A stretch of 64,000 bases of DNA from Achromobacter sp. MFA1 R4 (GCF_900156745.1 NZ_LT707065.1:3782001-3846000), one strand, 5' to 3'. Positions 44,024 to 53,516 are shown, counted from the stretch's first letter. The notes: generated by a model from the letters alone, not told the origin. Numbers and translations are program-made.

Positions 44024-45433
44024 ATGAAATACATCTCGACGCGCGGCGGCATGGCCGCGCAGGAATTTTCCGACATCCTGCTCGAAGGCCTGGCGCCCGA
44101 CGGCGGCCTGGCGGTGCCGCAGACGCTGCCGCAGGTACCGGCTGAAACGCTGGAATCGTGGCGCGGCCTGTCGTACGCCGACCTGGCTTTCGAGGTGCTG
44201 TCGCTGTTCGCGACGGACATCCCCGCGCAAGACCTGCGCCGCCTGACCCGCGCCGCCTACACGCCGCAGATCTTCAACAGCGAAGACATCGTTCCCCTGC
44301 GTCCGCTGGATGGCGGACTGTCGTTGCTGGGCCTGTCGGAAGGTCCGACGCTGGCCTTCAAGGACATGGCCATGCAGTTCCTCGGCCAGGTGTTCGAGTA
44401 CGTGCTCGCCAAGCGCGGCACCACGCTCAACATCGTGGGCGCCACGTCCGGCGATACCGGCTCGGCGGCGGAATACGCCTTGCGCGGCAAGAAGGGCGTG
44501 GCGGTGTTCATGCTGTCGCCCCATGGCCGCATGAGCGCCTTCCAGCGCGCGCAGATGTACTCCCTGCAGGACGAGAACATCCACAACATCGCCGTGCGCG
44601 GCGTGTTCGACGAAGCGCAGGACATCGTCAAGGCGCTGGCCAGCGACCTGGCCTTCAAGACCCAGTACCGCCTGGGCGCCGTGAACTCGATCAACTGGGC
44701 GCGCATCGCCGCCCAGGTCGTGTACTACTTCCACGGCTGGCTGCGCGCCACCGAACGCGCCGGACAGCAGGTGTCGTTTGCCGTGCCGTCGGGCAATTTC
44801 GGCAACATCCTGTCGGGCCACATCGCGCGCAGCATGGGCCTGCCCATCCGCCGCCTCGTGCTGGCCACGAACGAGAACAACGTGCTGGAAGAATTCTTCC
44901 GCACCGGCGTGTATCGCCCCCGCCCGGCGGAACAGACCTACGCCACGTCCAGCCCGTCGATGGATATTTCCCGCGCCTCCAACTTCGAGCGCTTCGTCTT
45001 CGACCTGGTGGGCCGCGACACGGGACGCGTGAAGGAATTGTGGACGGCGTTGGCGCGCGACGGGTCGTTCGACCTGTCCGAGCTCAAGGACCAGTTTGAA
45101 TCGCGGTATGGCTTCGTGTCGGGCGCCAGCTCGCACACGGATCGTCTCGCCACGATCCGCGCCGTGTACGACGCGACCGGCGTGCTGGTCGATCCGCACA
45201 CCGCCGACGGCGTGAAGGTCGCTCGCGAGTTCGTCGAACCCGGCGTGCCGATGCTCGTGCTGGAAACCGCCTTGCCGGCCAAGTTCTCCGAGACCATCGA
45301 AGAGGCGCTGGGCCGTCCCGCCACCCCGCCGGGCAATCTCGCCGACCTGGAATCGTTGCCGCAGCGCGTCGAAATCATGGACTGCAATATCGAGTCGGTG
45401 CGTCGTTTCATCGAGGCCAACGCCAAGGTGTAA
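44024..45433 (+). CDS. thrC: Threonine synthase
   Basis: A 469-aa PLP enzyme converting phosphohomoserine to threonine. It begins MKYISTRGG, the class of long threonine synthases; the PLP lysine is Lys113 in LAFKDMAMQFLG. Conserved GATSGDTGSAAEYAL and SGNFGNILSGH are present. It is the last gene of the alaC-hom-thrC unit; thrB is not here. A terminator follows the stop by about 28 bp. Confidence 0.97.
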   Translation: MKYISTRGGMAAQEFSDILLEGLAPDGGLAVPQTLPQVPAETLESWRGLSYADLAFEVLSLFATDIPAQDLRRLTRAAYTPQIFNSEDIVPLRPLDGGLSLLGLSEGPTLAFKDMAMQFLGQVFEYVLAKRGTTLNIVGATSGDTGSAAEYALRGKKGVAVFMLSPHGRMSAFQRAQMYSLQDENIHNIAVRGVFDEAQDIVKALASDLAFKTQYRLGAVNSINWARIAAQVVYYFHGWLRATERAGQQVSFAVPSGNFGNILSGHIARSMGLPIRRLVLATNENNVLEEFFRTGVYRPRPAEQTYATSSPSMDISRASNFERFVFDLVGRDTGRVKELWTALARDGSFDLSELKDQFESRYGFVSGASSHTDRLATIRAVYDATGVLVDPHTADGVKVAREFVEPGVPMLVLETALPAKFSETIEEALGRPATPPGNLADLESLPQRVEIMDCNIESVRRFIEANAKV

Positions 45434-45461
45434 ATCGCGCTTGCCGCATGTATTCGGTTGC

Positions 45462-45496
45462 AACCCCTCCCAGGCCCGCCCTGCGAGGGGTTTTTC
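45462..45496 (+). terminator. Terminator of the alaC-hom-thrC unit
   Basis: AACCCCTC/GAGGGGTT (45462-45469 with 45485-45492), 15-nt loop, T5 run. Confidence 0.85.
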
Positions 45497-45612
45497 GTTA
45501 TTGGGGTCGGGGCCGATTACGTTCTTAAGCATTTTGCCGACAACCCGACACGATTTCGGGGCCGGATTCCGATAGAGTGAAATCACCTATTCAACACTCG
45601 GAGAACACGACC

Positions 45613-45834
45613 ATGAACCTGAAGACCATGACGTTGGCCCTGGTGATGACCGGAGTTGGAGTGCTGGCCGGATGCTCGTCGCCCTCGGTTATCAACCAAC
45701 GCGACGGCTCTTCGACCGTAGCGCCCGATGAGCCCGAATACGACAAGAAGTCGGGAATGTACGAATACGAGCAGAATGGCAAGAAGGTTCAGATCAACAA
45801 GGACGACGTGAAGTCCATCGAAGAGGTCAAGTAA
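45613..45834 (+). CDS. YgdI/YgdR-family (DUF903) lipoprotein
   Basis: A 73-aa lipoprotein: MNLKTMTLALVMTGVGVLAGC signal with lipobox LAGC, then a small SH3-like beta domain with the family motif VINQRDGSSTVAPDEPEYDKK and YEYEQNGKKVQINKDDVKSIEE. E. coli YgdI/YgdR are envelope lipoproteins of unknown role. SD GGAGAA precedes the ATG. A 9-bp tandem repeat and a terminator follow. Confidence 0.87.
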   Translation: MNLKTMTLALVMTGVGVLAGCSSPSVINQRDGSSTVAPDEPEYDKKSGMYEYEQNGKKVQINKDDVKSIEEVK

Positions 45835-45843
45835 GGCCCGCGG

Positions 45844-45888
45844 CAGCCTGAGCAATCTGCACAGCCTGAACAGCCTGAACAGCCTGAA
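45844..45888. repeat. Five-unit 9-bp tandem repeat (VNTR candidate)
   Basis: CAGCCTGAG-CAATCTGCA-CAGCCTGAA-CAGCCTGAA-CAGCCTGAA, contiguous in the lipoprotein/fbp gap. The last three units are identical; slippage would alter the length of the 3' UTR, not a protein. Confidence 0.85.
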
Positions 45889-45892
45889 AGTA

Positions 45893-45929
45893 AAAAGCCC
45901 CGGCCAGTTTCAAACTGGCCGGGGCTTTT
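45893..45929. terminator. Bidirectional terminator (lipoprotein / fbp)
   Basis: An 18-bp near-perfect stem (45893-45910 with 45912-45929) with A/T ends, between convergent genes. Confidence 0.95.
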
Positions 45930-45952
45930 CGCTTTTGCGTCGGGGCTGGTAA

Positions 45953-46984
45953 TCAGCCCGCGGCCTTGCTGCCTGCGTCTTCGGCGTGATAGCGGCCCAC
46001 GCGTTCGACCTCGTTCTTCGAGCCCAGGATGACGCTCACCCGCTGATGCAGCTTCTCGGGCTGGATGTCCATGATGCGCTGCACGCCATTGATGGCCGCG
46101 CCGCCTGCCTGTTCGATCAGGAAGCTCATGGGGTTGGCTTCGTACATCAGGCGCAGCTTGCCGGCCTTGCCCGGTTCGCGGGCGTCCCACGGGTACATGA
46201 AGATGCCGCCGCGGGTCAGGATGCGATGCACGTCCGCCACCATCGAGGCGATCCAGCGCATGTTGTAGTCCTTGCCCAGCGGGCCGGTCGAGCCGGCCAG
46301 GCAGTCGTCGATGTAGCGCTTGACCGGGGCAGCCCAGTGGCGCTGGTTCGACATGTTGATGGCGAATTCCTTGGTGTCTTCCGGAACGCGGATGTTCTCG
46401 TGCGTGAGCACCCACGAGCCCATTTCCCGGTCCAGCGTGAAGCCCACCACGCCATTGCCGATGGTCAGCACCAGCATCGTCTGCGGACCGTAGACGGCGT
46501 AGCCGGCCACGACCTGCTTGTTGCCCGGCTGCAGGAAGTCCGCTTCGCAGACCGGCGCGCCCGACACATTGTGCGGCGCCTGCAGCACCGAGAAGATGGT
46601 GCCGATGGACACGTTCACGTCGATGTTCGACGAGCCATCCAGGGGATCGAACAACAGCAGGTATTCGCCCTTGGGATAGCGGTTCGGAATCAGGTGGATG
46701 GTCTCCATCTCTTCCGAGGCCATCGCGGCCAGGTGGCCGCCCCATTCGTTGGCTTCCAGCAGGATTTCGTTGGACAGCACGTCCAGCTTCTTCTGGACTT
46801 CGCCCTGCACGTTTTCGCTGTCGAGGCTGCCCAGGACGCCGCCGAGCGCGCCCTTGCTGACGGCATGGCTGATCGCCTTGCAGGCGCGCGCCACGACTTC
46901 GATGAGCAACCGGACTTCCGGCGCGAGGGCTTGGGCGGAGCGCTGTTGCTCCACCAGGTATTGAGTCAGTGTTTTACGTTTCAA
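45953..46984 (-). CDS. fbp: Fructose-1,6-bisphosphatase class I
   Basis: A 343-aa gluconeogenic phosphatase. The [14 protein letters not shown]-terminus is conserved; metal-binding [23 protein letters not shown] and GGIFMYPWD are intact. I prefer a TTG at 46984 because AGGGAGA lies just upstream; an ATG at 47005 would overlap pepN by 11 bp and lacks an SD. pepN ends 10 bp upstream, so the two are co-transcribed. Confidence 0.95.
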   Translation of the reverse strand: MKRKTLTQYLVEQQRSAQALAPEVRLLIEVVARACKAISHAVSKGALGGVLGSLDSENVQGEVQKKLDVLSNEILLEANEWGGHLAAMASEEMETIHLIPNRYPKGEYLLLFDPLDGSSNIDVNVSIGTIFSVLQAPHNVSGAPVCEADFLQPGNKQVVAGYAVYGPQTMLVLTIGNGVVGFTLDREMGSWVLTHENIRVPEDTKEFAINMSNQRHWAAPVKRYIDDCLAGSTGPLGKDYNMRWIASMVADVHRILTRGGIFMYPWDAREPGKAGKLRLMYEANPMSFLIEQAGGAAINGVQRIMDIQPEKLHQRVSVILGSKNEVERVGRYHAEDAGSKAAG

Positions 46985-46994
46985 AAGGGTCTCC

Positions 46995-49700
46995 CTATGC
47001 AGCAAATTCTAAAGCCTTGGATACGATTTCCTGTACGTTGCGCGACAGGCCGTCGTGCTGGCGCACTTTCTCGAGCGCGGCCTGCATCGGCGCGCGCAGC
47101 GCAGGCACGAAGCGCGACCAGTTGTCCAGCGCGCGCGCCAGGCGCGCGGCGATCTCCGGATTCAACGCATCCAGCGCCAGCACCTGTTCGGCCCAGAAGG
47201 CATAGCCCGAGCCGTCCGGATGGTGCATGCCGCGAGCGTTGTTCAGGCAGAACTGGAAAATCAGCGCGCGGGCGCGATTGGGATTGCGCAACGTGAACGC
47301 CGGATGCTTCATCAGCTCGCGCGCGGTCTGCACCGTGGTCGAGCGGGCCGCGGCCTGCAGCGCGAACCACTTGTCCACCACCAGGGGATCGGCGCTCCAC
47401 TTCGCGTAGAAGGCGGCCAGCGCGTCCTGTGGGAAGTCGCCCTGCCCAAAGTTGATCAGCGCCGACAGCGCGGCCATGCTGTCCGTCATGTTGCCGGCGT
47501 TGGCATACTGCTGTTGCGCCAGCTGCTGGGCCTGCGGTTCGCCCGCCGCCATCAGGTGGCTGAGCGCCAGATTCTTCAGCGCGCGCTTGCCCGCGGGCAC
47601 GGGAGCGGGGCTGTATTCGCCCGGCGTCTGGTTGTCGTCGAACGCGCGGCGCAATTCGGCCTGGAGCTGCCGGCCAAGTTCGGCGCGCAGGAAGTCGCGC
47701 GCCACGGCCAGCGCGGGCGGATCGACCTGCTGCATGCGCTCGGCCAGGGTCTTTTCAGACGGCAGCGCCAGCGCGCGTGCGCGGTAGGCGGCGTCGAGCG
47801 CGGGATCGGTGAGCAGCGCGCGCCACGCCTGGATGAAGGCGGCGTCGGCGTGCAGCGTGCGTCCGGCCTGGCGGGCTTGCGCCAGCGCCAGGATCTGGCG
47901 CGTGGCCAGTTCCTGGCCGGCTTCCCAGCGGGCGAAGGGGTTGCCGTCGTGCGCGGACAGCAGCGCCAATTCCTCGTCCGACCAGTCGTAGTCCACGATG
48001 ACGGGCGCGGAAAAATCGCGCAACAGCGACGGCACGGGGCGCTCGGCGATATCGTCGAACACCCATTGCTGGCTTTGCGTCGTCAGTTCCAGCAGGGCGG
48101 TGTCGACGACGGCGCCTTCGTGGCGCAGCGGCAGGGCATTGCCTTCGTGGTCGAGCAGGCCGATCGCAAAGGGAATGTGGAAGGGCGCTTTTACGTAATC
48201 GGCGCCGGCCTTCTTTTCCACGCCGACCGGCGGGCAGGACTGGGTGAGCGTCACCGTGCAGCGGCGGGCGGCGGCGTCGTGTTCCAGCTTGACCGAGACG
48301 CGCGGCGTGCCAGCCTGGCGATACCAGCGGCGGAACACCGACAGGTCGCGGCCGGGATGCTGGCGCTGGTAGACCGATTCCATGGCGCCGACAAAATCGT
48401 CGCACGTCACGGCCTGGCCATCATGGCGGCGGAAATACTCGTCCATGCCGGCGCGAAAGCCTTCCTCGCCCAGCAGCGTGTGCTGCATGCGGATGACTTC
48501 GGCGCCTTTCTCGTACACGGTGGCCGTGTAGAAATTGCCGATCTCCTGGTAGCTTTCCGGGCGGATCGGATGCGCCATGGGGCCGGCGTCTTCGGGGAAC
48601 TGGGCCGCCCGCAACGCCACCACGTCGTCGATGCGCTTGACGGCCCGGGCGCTGGCCGCGGCGTCCGCGTCCATGCCGTGCGCCATCATGTCGGCGCTGA
48701 ACTCCTGGTCGCGAAAGACCGTCAGGCCTTCCTTGAGACTGAGCTGGAACCAGTCACGGCAGGTGACCCGGTTGCCCGTCCAGTTGTGGAAGTATTCATG
48801 GCCGATGACGGATTCGATGCCTTCGTAGTTCGCGTCGGTGGCCGTGTCGGCGTTGGCCAGCACGTAGGCGGCATTGAAGATGTTCAGCCCTTTGTTCTCC
48901 ATGGCTCCCATATTGAAGTCATGGACGGCGACGATCATGAAGCGGTCCAGGTCCAGCTCGAGCCCGAAGCGACTTTCGTCCCAGCGCAGCGCGCGCACCA
49001 GGGAATCCAGCGCCCATTCGGTCCTGGTCTCGGACCCCGGATCGCTGTAGACCTGCAGCAGCACCTCGCGGCCGCTGGCGGTGCGGACCTTGGTTTCACG
49101 GTGCGTCAGGTTGCCGGCCACCAGCGCGAACAGGTAGCAAGGCTTGGGGAAGGGATCTTCCCATTCGACCTCGTTGCGGCCGTCGGGCAACTGGCGCGAG
49201 GCGATCAGATTGCCGTTGGACAGGAGCACGGGGTATTCGGGGCGGGCGCGCAAGGTCACGCGATAGCGCGACATGACGTCGGGACGGTCGGCAAACCAGG
49301 TGATGCGCCGAAAACCCTCGGCCTCGCATTGCGTGAAGAAATTGCCGCCCGATACGTACAGCCCCATCAGCGTGGAGTTGGCCGATGGCTTGCAGCGGCT
49401 GACGATTTCGACCGTGGCATCGGCCGGCAGGCCCTGCAACGTGAGGGTGTGGTCCGACAACTGGTAGCGGGCGGCGGGCAGCGGCTCGCCATTCACGCCT
49501 ACCGACACGAGTTCCAGCTCTTCTCCATCCAGGATCAGGGCGGCGTCGGGTCTGGCTTCGGGCCTGCGCCGCACGTGCATCGTGCAACGCACTTCGGTCG
49601 CGTCGGGCGCGAGGTCGAAGGCCAGGGCGACTTCGGGGATTTCGTAGGGGTAGGGCTGGTAATCCTTGCGGTATACGGTAACGGGTGTTTCGGTGCGCAT
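46995..49700 (-). CDS. pepN: Aminopeptidase N (PepN, M1 family)
   Basis: A 901-aa zinc metallopeptidase removing N-terminal residues. The GAMENKG exopeptidase loop is at 265-271, the zinc motif [17 protein letters not shown] starts at His301 with Glu302, His305 and third ligand Glu324. Length and C-terminal helical region match enteric PepN. No signal peptide, so cytoplasmic. fbp is downstream with 10 bp gap. A divergent region of 147 bp leads to the DUF4136 lipoprotein gene. Confidence 0.97.
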   Translation of the reverse strand: MRTETPVTVYRKDYQPYPYEIPEVALAFDLAPDATEVRCTMHVRRRPEARPDAALILDGEELELVSVGVNGEPLPAARYQLSDHTLTLQGLPADATVEIVSRCKPSANSTLMGLYVSGGNFFTQCEAEGFRRITWFADRPDVMSRYRVTLRARPEYPVLLSNGNLIASRQLPDGRNEVEWEDPFPKPCYLFALVAGNLTHRETKVRTASGREVLLQVYSDPGSETRTEWALDSLVRALRWDESRFGLELDLDRFMIVAVHDFNMGAMENKGLNIFNAAYVLANADTATDANYEGIESVIGHEYFHNWTGNRVTCRDWFQLSLKEGLTVFRDQEFSADMMAHGMDADAAASARAVKRIDDVVALRAAQFPEDAGPMAHPIRPESYQEIGNFYTATVYEKGAEVIRMQHTLLGEEGFRAGMDEYFRRHDGQAVTCDDFVGAMESVYQRQHPGRDLSVFRRWYRQAGTPRVSVKLEHDAAARRCTVTLTQSCPPVGVEKKAGADYVKAPFHIPFAIGLLDHEGNALPLRHEGAVVDTALLELTTQSQQWVFDDIAERPVPSLLRDFSAPVIVDYDWSDEELALLSAHDGNPFARWEAGQELATRQILALAQARQAGRTLHADAAFIQAWRALLTDPALDAAYRARALALPSEKTLAERMQQVDPPALAVARDFLRAELGRQLQAELRRAFDDNQTPGEYSPAPVPAGKRALKNLALSHLMAAGEPQAQQLAQQQYANAGNMTDSMAALSALINFGQGDFPQDALAAFYAKWSADPLVVDKWFALQAAARSTTVQTARELMKHPAFTLRNPNRARALIFQFCLNNARGMHHPDGSGYAFWAEQVLALDALNPEIAARLARALDNWSRFVPALRAPMQAALEKVRQHDGLSRNVQEIVSKALEFAA

Positions 49701-49847
49701 GGGATTTGCAGTCCTGTATGAACAATGCGCCTATTGTAGTGGTTGGCCGCGGGCCACACCCCCGGGCTTACGGGCTAGCCTTAAACTTTTGGCAAGCGCG
49801 TATGTCAAAGCTCGGTATCATGCGCCGTCGCGCAAAAGGAGCCGCAA

Positions 49848-50483
49848 ATGTCCAGCACGTCGTTGTTCAGCAGTCTCGGCCGGTGGGCCGGTATATTGGC
49901 CGTGCTGGGCGCATTGACCTTGACGGGCTGCGCCGCGCCGACCGTATCAGCCAGGGTGACGTCGTTCCAGCAATGGCCAGCGGGCGTCGAGGGCCAGACC
50001 TATCAGTTCGTGCCGGCCGATTCCTCGCAAATCAATAATCTGGAATACCAGTCCTTCCAGGACATGGTGCGTGCCGGCATCGGCGCCACGGGCCTGGTCG
50101 AAGCCCGGTCCGGCGCAAAAGGCCGTTTCGACGTGTCGTTCCGCTATGGCAGTTCGCAGACCCAGGTGATGGTGCGCCGTCCCTATGATCCGTACTTCTA
50201 CGGCGGTTATGGCGGTTTCTATGGGCCCGGGCCCTGGGGCATGGGCGCGGGATTCTGGGGGCCGGACTGGGTAGACGTGCCCATGGTGGTCCAGCGCAAT
50301 TCCTTGTCGCTTTTCATTCGCGACACTCAGCAGGGCGGCGCCGAGGTATACCGTTCGACCGCCTTCATATTGAGCGAGCGTGACGATTTGATCCGCACGA
50401 TGCCGTATCTGGTGCGTGCCATATTCGACAATTTCCCGGGCAATAATGGCGCGGAGCGCGAGATTCAATTCCCGCGGCGCTGA
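49848..50483 (+). CDS. DUF4136-type lipoprotein
   Basis: A 211-aa envelope protein: signal peptide to the lipobox LTGC (Cys28), then a domain with SFQQWPAGVEGQTYQFVP and a Gly/Tyr-rich stretch YDPYFYGGYGGFYGPGPWG (about residues 117-135) and final beta strands ending VRAIFDNFPGNNG. This composition is typical of DUF4136 lipoproteins. Function unknown. The Tyr/Gly-rich stretch may be flexible. A terminator follows and the H-NS-like gene converges. Confidence 0.8.
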   Translation: MSSTSLFSSLGRWAGILAVLGALTLTGCAAPTVSARVTSFQQWPAGVEGQTYQFVPADSSQINNLEYQSFQDMVRAGIGATGLVEARSGAKGRFDVSFRYGSSQTQVMVRRPYDPYFYGGYGGFYGPGPWGMGAGFWGPDWVDVPMVVQRNSLSLFIRDTQQGGAEVYRSTAFILSERDDLIRTMPYLVRAIFDNFPGNNGAEREIQFPRR

Positions 50484-50516
50484 GTCCTTGGCGCGCGCGG
50501 CGCGCATTCTTAATAT

Positions 50517-50550
50517 AAAAGCGGCGCACCATCATGGTGCGCCGCTTTTA
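50517..50550. terminator. Bidirectional terminator (DUF4136 / H-NS-like)
   Basis: A 15-bp perfect stem (AAAAGCGGCGCACCA with TGGTGCGCCGCTTTT), TCA loop, between convergent genes. Confidence 0.97.
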
Positions 50551-50571
50551 TTTCTTACTGCGGGATAGGTT

Positions 50572-50955
50572 TTATTCTTTGATAAGAAAACTCTCGCGGG
50601 TGGCGCCGCCAGCCTCTTCGGCGGCGAGCCAGCGCGGCGCCTTGCCGCGGCCGCTCCAGGTTTCGCCGGTTTGCGGATGGCGGTACTTGGGCGCAACGGC
50701 GCGCTTGGCGGTGGCGCCTGCGCGGGCGGGGGCGCTGGCCTTGCGGCGGCCGCCCGTGGCGGCGCGGGCGGGCTTGCCGGCGCCGTAGGCTGCGATGATT
50801 TCTTCGGGGGTGATGTCGTACTCGCGCATCGACGTGATGATCGACGTGATCACGGGTTTGCGGCGCTTCGTCTGGAGGACTTCAGCCTTCTTTTGGAGCT
50901 TGTTGATTTCCTTTTCGATCTTTGCTTGCAGAGCTGCGTAGGTTTCTCGGGCCAT
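50572..50955 (-). CDS. H-NS-family nucleoid-associated protein (BpH3 type)
   Basis: A 127-aa DNA-binding protein. N-terminal coiled coil for oligomerisation (ETYAALQAKIEKEINKLQKKAEVLQ, residues about 4-28), an Ala/Arg/Lys-rich linker (about 60-90), and the H-NS C-terminal motif KYRHPQTGETWSGRGKAPRWL at about 90-110 which reads the minor groove of AT-rich DNA. Matches Bordetella BpH3 in plan. It probably silences AT-rich genes; the AT-richer region upstream may be an autoregulatory target (inference). Confidence 0.93.
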   Translation of the reverse strand: MARETYAALQAKIEKEINKLQKKAEVLQTKRRKPVITSIITSMREYDITPEEIIAAYGAGKPARAATGGRRKASAPARAGATAKRAVAPKYRHPQTGETWSGRGKAPRWLAAEEAGGATRESFLIKE

Positions 50956-51788
50956 GGTTTATTCCTGATTATGGAACTGCTTTAATCGCCGGCGAAGTTA
51001 TCTTTATTTGTTGTGCCTCGCATAATACAGAATTTACACGCGGGCTTTGTCACTTTCAGACTAATTACTTTGTATCAAAAGGGTTGTTAGCCTTTTGGGC
51101 GGTGGGTGGCCGCACTCTTCAAAACATGGGAAGGTAAATCTTAAATTTGGGACAAACTGAAACAAGCGCTTGCTTGGGCTGACAGGTCGACAGGATGGGG
51201 GTCGATTGTCTGACAACCGGGGGGCCGACGCCCAATGTTGGCGGGGCTTGCGCGCAGGTCGAACGACCGCAGGGAAACCATTTGGGCGCAAATGCCGTCT
51301 ATATGCCAGTCATTACCACCACGCCGCCGAATTGCGGCCTATACGGTGCGCAGATGCCTGTATTCACGACGCAAAAACGTGCGTCATGCATTTTGGCATT
51401 CTCATTCTCCGGGAATGATATGGTCGACTTGCCGGCGCTCCGTCCCCGACATTTCATTTTTTTGTCAGGTCGTGTGACGACCTGGAAAAGACCTGGAAAA
51501 AGACCCGGAAACGACTGGAAAGCGACCGGGAAACGACGTGGGTGCGGTTTGCCTCCATCCCCACAAATACTTAACTTGATACCCAATGTACCGTCCCCAT
51601 GTGTATGGGAAAGATAATGCGCGGCCAATGCCCGTCCGATGCGAGACCATTTTGTCCTGCCATGGCGGATGCGGGCGCCCGTAACTTTTGCCGCCTGTCG
51701 GGACGCCGGAGCCTGGTCGGCGTTACGATACGGTCTTGAGCGCCATCGCGCGCATGCGCGGCCCCGCTGCCGTTCCTGAACTGAGCCT
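50956..51788. other. 833-bp gene-free region between the H-NS-like gene and tldD
   Basis: No gene supported. The first 190 bp are AT-rich for this genome (many ATTT/TAAT runs) and would hold the H-NS-like promoter. Small hairpins occur (GACGC/GCGTC about 51368-51385; CATTC/GAATG about 51403-51417; CCCAT/ATGGG 51596-51609). A tract of 11-bp repeats lies at 51479-51534. A GATAAT at 51613-51618 is a possible -10 for tldD. Open frames of 61-202 codons here lack SD sites and homology. Confidence 0.5.
51479..51534. repeat. Five helically phased 11-12-bp direct repeats
   Basis: Units starting 51479, 51490, 51502, 51513 and 51524: GACCTGGAAAA, GACCTGGAAAAA, GACCCGGAAAC, GACTGGAAAGC, GACCGGGAAAC. Spacing is 11, 12, 11, 11 bp; each carries an A-tract on one face of the helix. 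May be a bent or cooperative binding array. Confidence 0.75.
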
Positions 51789-53249
51789 ATGAAAATCATC
51801 GATCCCGCCATTGCATCCCTGGCCACCGCCAAATCCCTTCTGCTCGACCCCTGGGGCCTGACCGAAGCGGACATGGCGCGGGCACTGGGTGAAATCTTCA
51901 CCCACAAGGTCGATTACGCCGACCTGTACTTCCAATACACGCGCAGCGAAGGCTGGAGCCTGGAAGAAGGGATCGTCAAGACGGGCAGCTTTTCCATCAG
52001 CCAGGGCGTGGGCGTGCGGGCCGTCAGCGGAGAAAAAACCGCGTTCGCCTATTCGGATTCCCTGTCGCCCGAGGCGCTGCTGTCCTCGGCGCACGCCGTG
52101 CGCGGCATCGCCCGTCGCGGCGCCGGCAAGGTCAAGGTGGCCGCCCACGTCGAGGCCGAGATCGGCCGCAGCCTTTATGCGGACATTGATCCCGTGGCCA
52201 GCCTGAGCGCGCCCGAGAAAGTCGCGCTGCTGGAGCGCGTCGAGCGCATGGCGCGAGCCCGCGATCCGCATGTGATCCAGGTGATGGCCGGGTTGGGCGC
52301 GGAGTATGACGTGGTGCTCGTCGCGGGCAGCGATGGCCGCCTGGCCGCCGACGTGCGCCCCTTAGTGCGCCTGTCGCTCACCGTGATCGCCGAGCGCAAT
52401 GGCCGTCGCGAAATGGGCCACGCGGGCGGCGGCGGGCGGCTCGGCCTGGCGTACTTCACCGACGACATGCTGCAGGGTTATGTCGAGCGGGCAGTGCACG
52501 AAGCGCTGGTCAATCTTGAGGCGCGTCCGGCGCCTGCCGGCGAAATGACCGTAGTCCTGGGTTCGGGCTGGCCCGGCATCCTGTTGCACGAAGCCGTCGG
52601 CCATGGCCTTGAAGGCGACTTCAACCGCAAGGGTTCCAGCGTGTTCTCCGGCCGCATCGGCGAACGCGTGGCGTCCAAGGGCGTGACGGTGGTCGACGAT
52701 GGCACCATCCCTGATCGCCGCGGTTCGCTCAATATCGACGACGAGGGAAATGCCACCCAGCGCAACGTGCTCATCGAAGACGGCATCCTGCGCGGCTACA
52801 TGCAGGACACGCTCAACGCCCGCCTGATGAAGACCGCCGCCACCGGCAACGGCCGCCGCGAATCCTTTGCGCATCTGCCCATGCCGCGCATGACCAATAC
52901 CTACATGCTGGCGGGCGACAAGCCCGCCGATGAGATCGTGGCCTCGGTCAAGCGTGGCCTTTATGCGGTCAACTTCGGCGGCGGCCAGGTCGACATCACC
53001 AACGGCAAGTTCGTGTTCTCGGCGTCCGAGGCTTACATGATCGAAGATGGCAAAGTGACCTATCCGGTCAAGGGCGCCACGCTCATCGGCAACGGCCCCG
53101 ATGCCATGAACCGCGTCACCATGATCGGCAATGACCTGCAGCTCGACTCCGGCGTGGGCACTTGCGGCAAGGACGGCCAGAGCGTGCCCGTCGGCGTCGG
53201 CATGCCCACCGTCCGCATGGAAGGACTGACGGTCGGCGGCACGGCCTGA
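51789..53249 (+). CDS. tldD: Metalloprotease TldD
   Basis: A 486-aa subunit of the TldD/TldE protease, which trims unfolded peptides and RiPP precursors (microcin B17, CcdA). The zinc motif [11 protein letters not shown] has His267, Glu268, His272; the third ligand is expected further on in the Cys-containing [10 protein letters not shown] region. The partner gene tldE (pmbA) is not adjacent. Full length. Upstream is the large gene-free region; aroG's leader starts 96 bp after its stop. Confidence 0.96.
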   Translation: MKIIDPAIASLATAKSLLLDPWGLTEADMARALGEIFTHKVDYADLYFQYTRSEGWSLEEGIVKTGSFSISQGVGVRAVSGEKTAFAYSDSLSPEALLSSAHAVRGIARRGAGKVKVAAHVEAEIGRSLYADIDPVASLSAPEKVALLERVERMARARDPHVIQVMAGLGAEYDVVLVAGSDGRLAADVRPLVRLSLTVIAERNGRREMGHAGGGGRLGLAYFTDDMLQGYVERAVHEALVNLEARPAPAGEMTVVLGSGWPGILLHEAVGHGLEGDFNRKGSSVFSGRIGERVASKGVTVVDDGTIPDRRGSLNIDDEGNATQRNVLIEDGILRGYMQDTLNARLMKTAATGNGRRESFAHLPMPRMTNTYMLAGDKPADEIVASVKRGLYAVNFGGGQVDITNGKFVFSASEAYMIEDGKVTYPVKGATLIGNGPDAMNRVTMIGNDLQLDSGVGTCGKDGQSVPVGVGMPTVRMEGLTVGGTA

Positions 53250-53308
53250 CGCGGTCCAAAGTGTCCTGAAGCGGTAAATAGGGGGCGGCATGCGGCAAAA
53301 TTGCCAGC

Positions 53309-53337
53309 GTGACGCCCTCAAAAAATTGTGCTAGAGT
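53309..53337 (+). promoter_or_regulatory. Candidate promoter of the aroG leader
   Basis: Extended -10 TGCTAGAGT (53329-53337) with -35-like GTGACG (53309-53314, 17-bp spacer). A start near 53344-53346 would place transcription at or just before the leader ATG. Confidence 0.5.
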
Positions 53338-53345
53338 CTTCTCCC

Positions 53346-53429
53346 ATGAAATTCGCGTCCCCCGCCTTTTATTTTTATTTTTTTGGTTTTCTGAAGCCGC
53401 TGGCGGAGGAAGGGACGCGCTCAATCTGA
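53346..53429 (+). CDS. Phe/Tyr-rich leader peptide of the aroG attenuator
   Basis: A 27-codon ORF encoding MKFASPAFYFYFFGF..., with six Phe and two Tyr in the first fifteen codons. It lies between the promoter and a terminator in front of the DAHP synthase gene. Segment 53362-53366 (CCGCC, in codons just before the Phe/Tyr run) can pair with GGCGG at 53402-53406; alternatively CGCTGGCGG (53398-53406) pairs with the terminator's 5' arm (53457-53465). So stalling on Phe/Tyr codons would free the antiterminator. There is no strong SD; the ATG may be at the mRNA 5' end. Confidence 0.8.
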   Translation: MKFASPAFYFYFFGFLKPLAEEGTRSI

Positions 53430-53455
53430 AGTTTGGAAAGAATCCCCCCAAAAAA

Positions 53456-53482
53456 GCCGCCAGCGAACTGGCGGCTTTTTTT
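53456..53482 (+). terminator. aroG attenuator terminator
   Basis: GCCGCCAG/CTGGCGGC (53456-53463 with 53468-53475), CGAA loop and T7 (53476-53482), 35 bp before the aroG GTG. Its 5' arm is also complementary to the leader segment 53398-53406 (9 bp), the antiterminator. Confidence 0.92.
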
Positions 53483-53516
53483 GTGCCGCCGTGGCGGGCA
53501 AACCAGGAGCAGTACC

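Noticed and set aside
47055-49721. 888-codon open frame on the plus strand opposite pepN
   Set aside because: Antisense shadow of a clear aminopeptidase N; no SD, His/Arg/Gly/Gln-biased composition and no recognisable domain, as expected from GC-rich wobble positions.
51479-51534. CRISPR array
   Set aside because: Units are 11-12 bp with no spacers and no cas genes.
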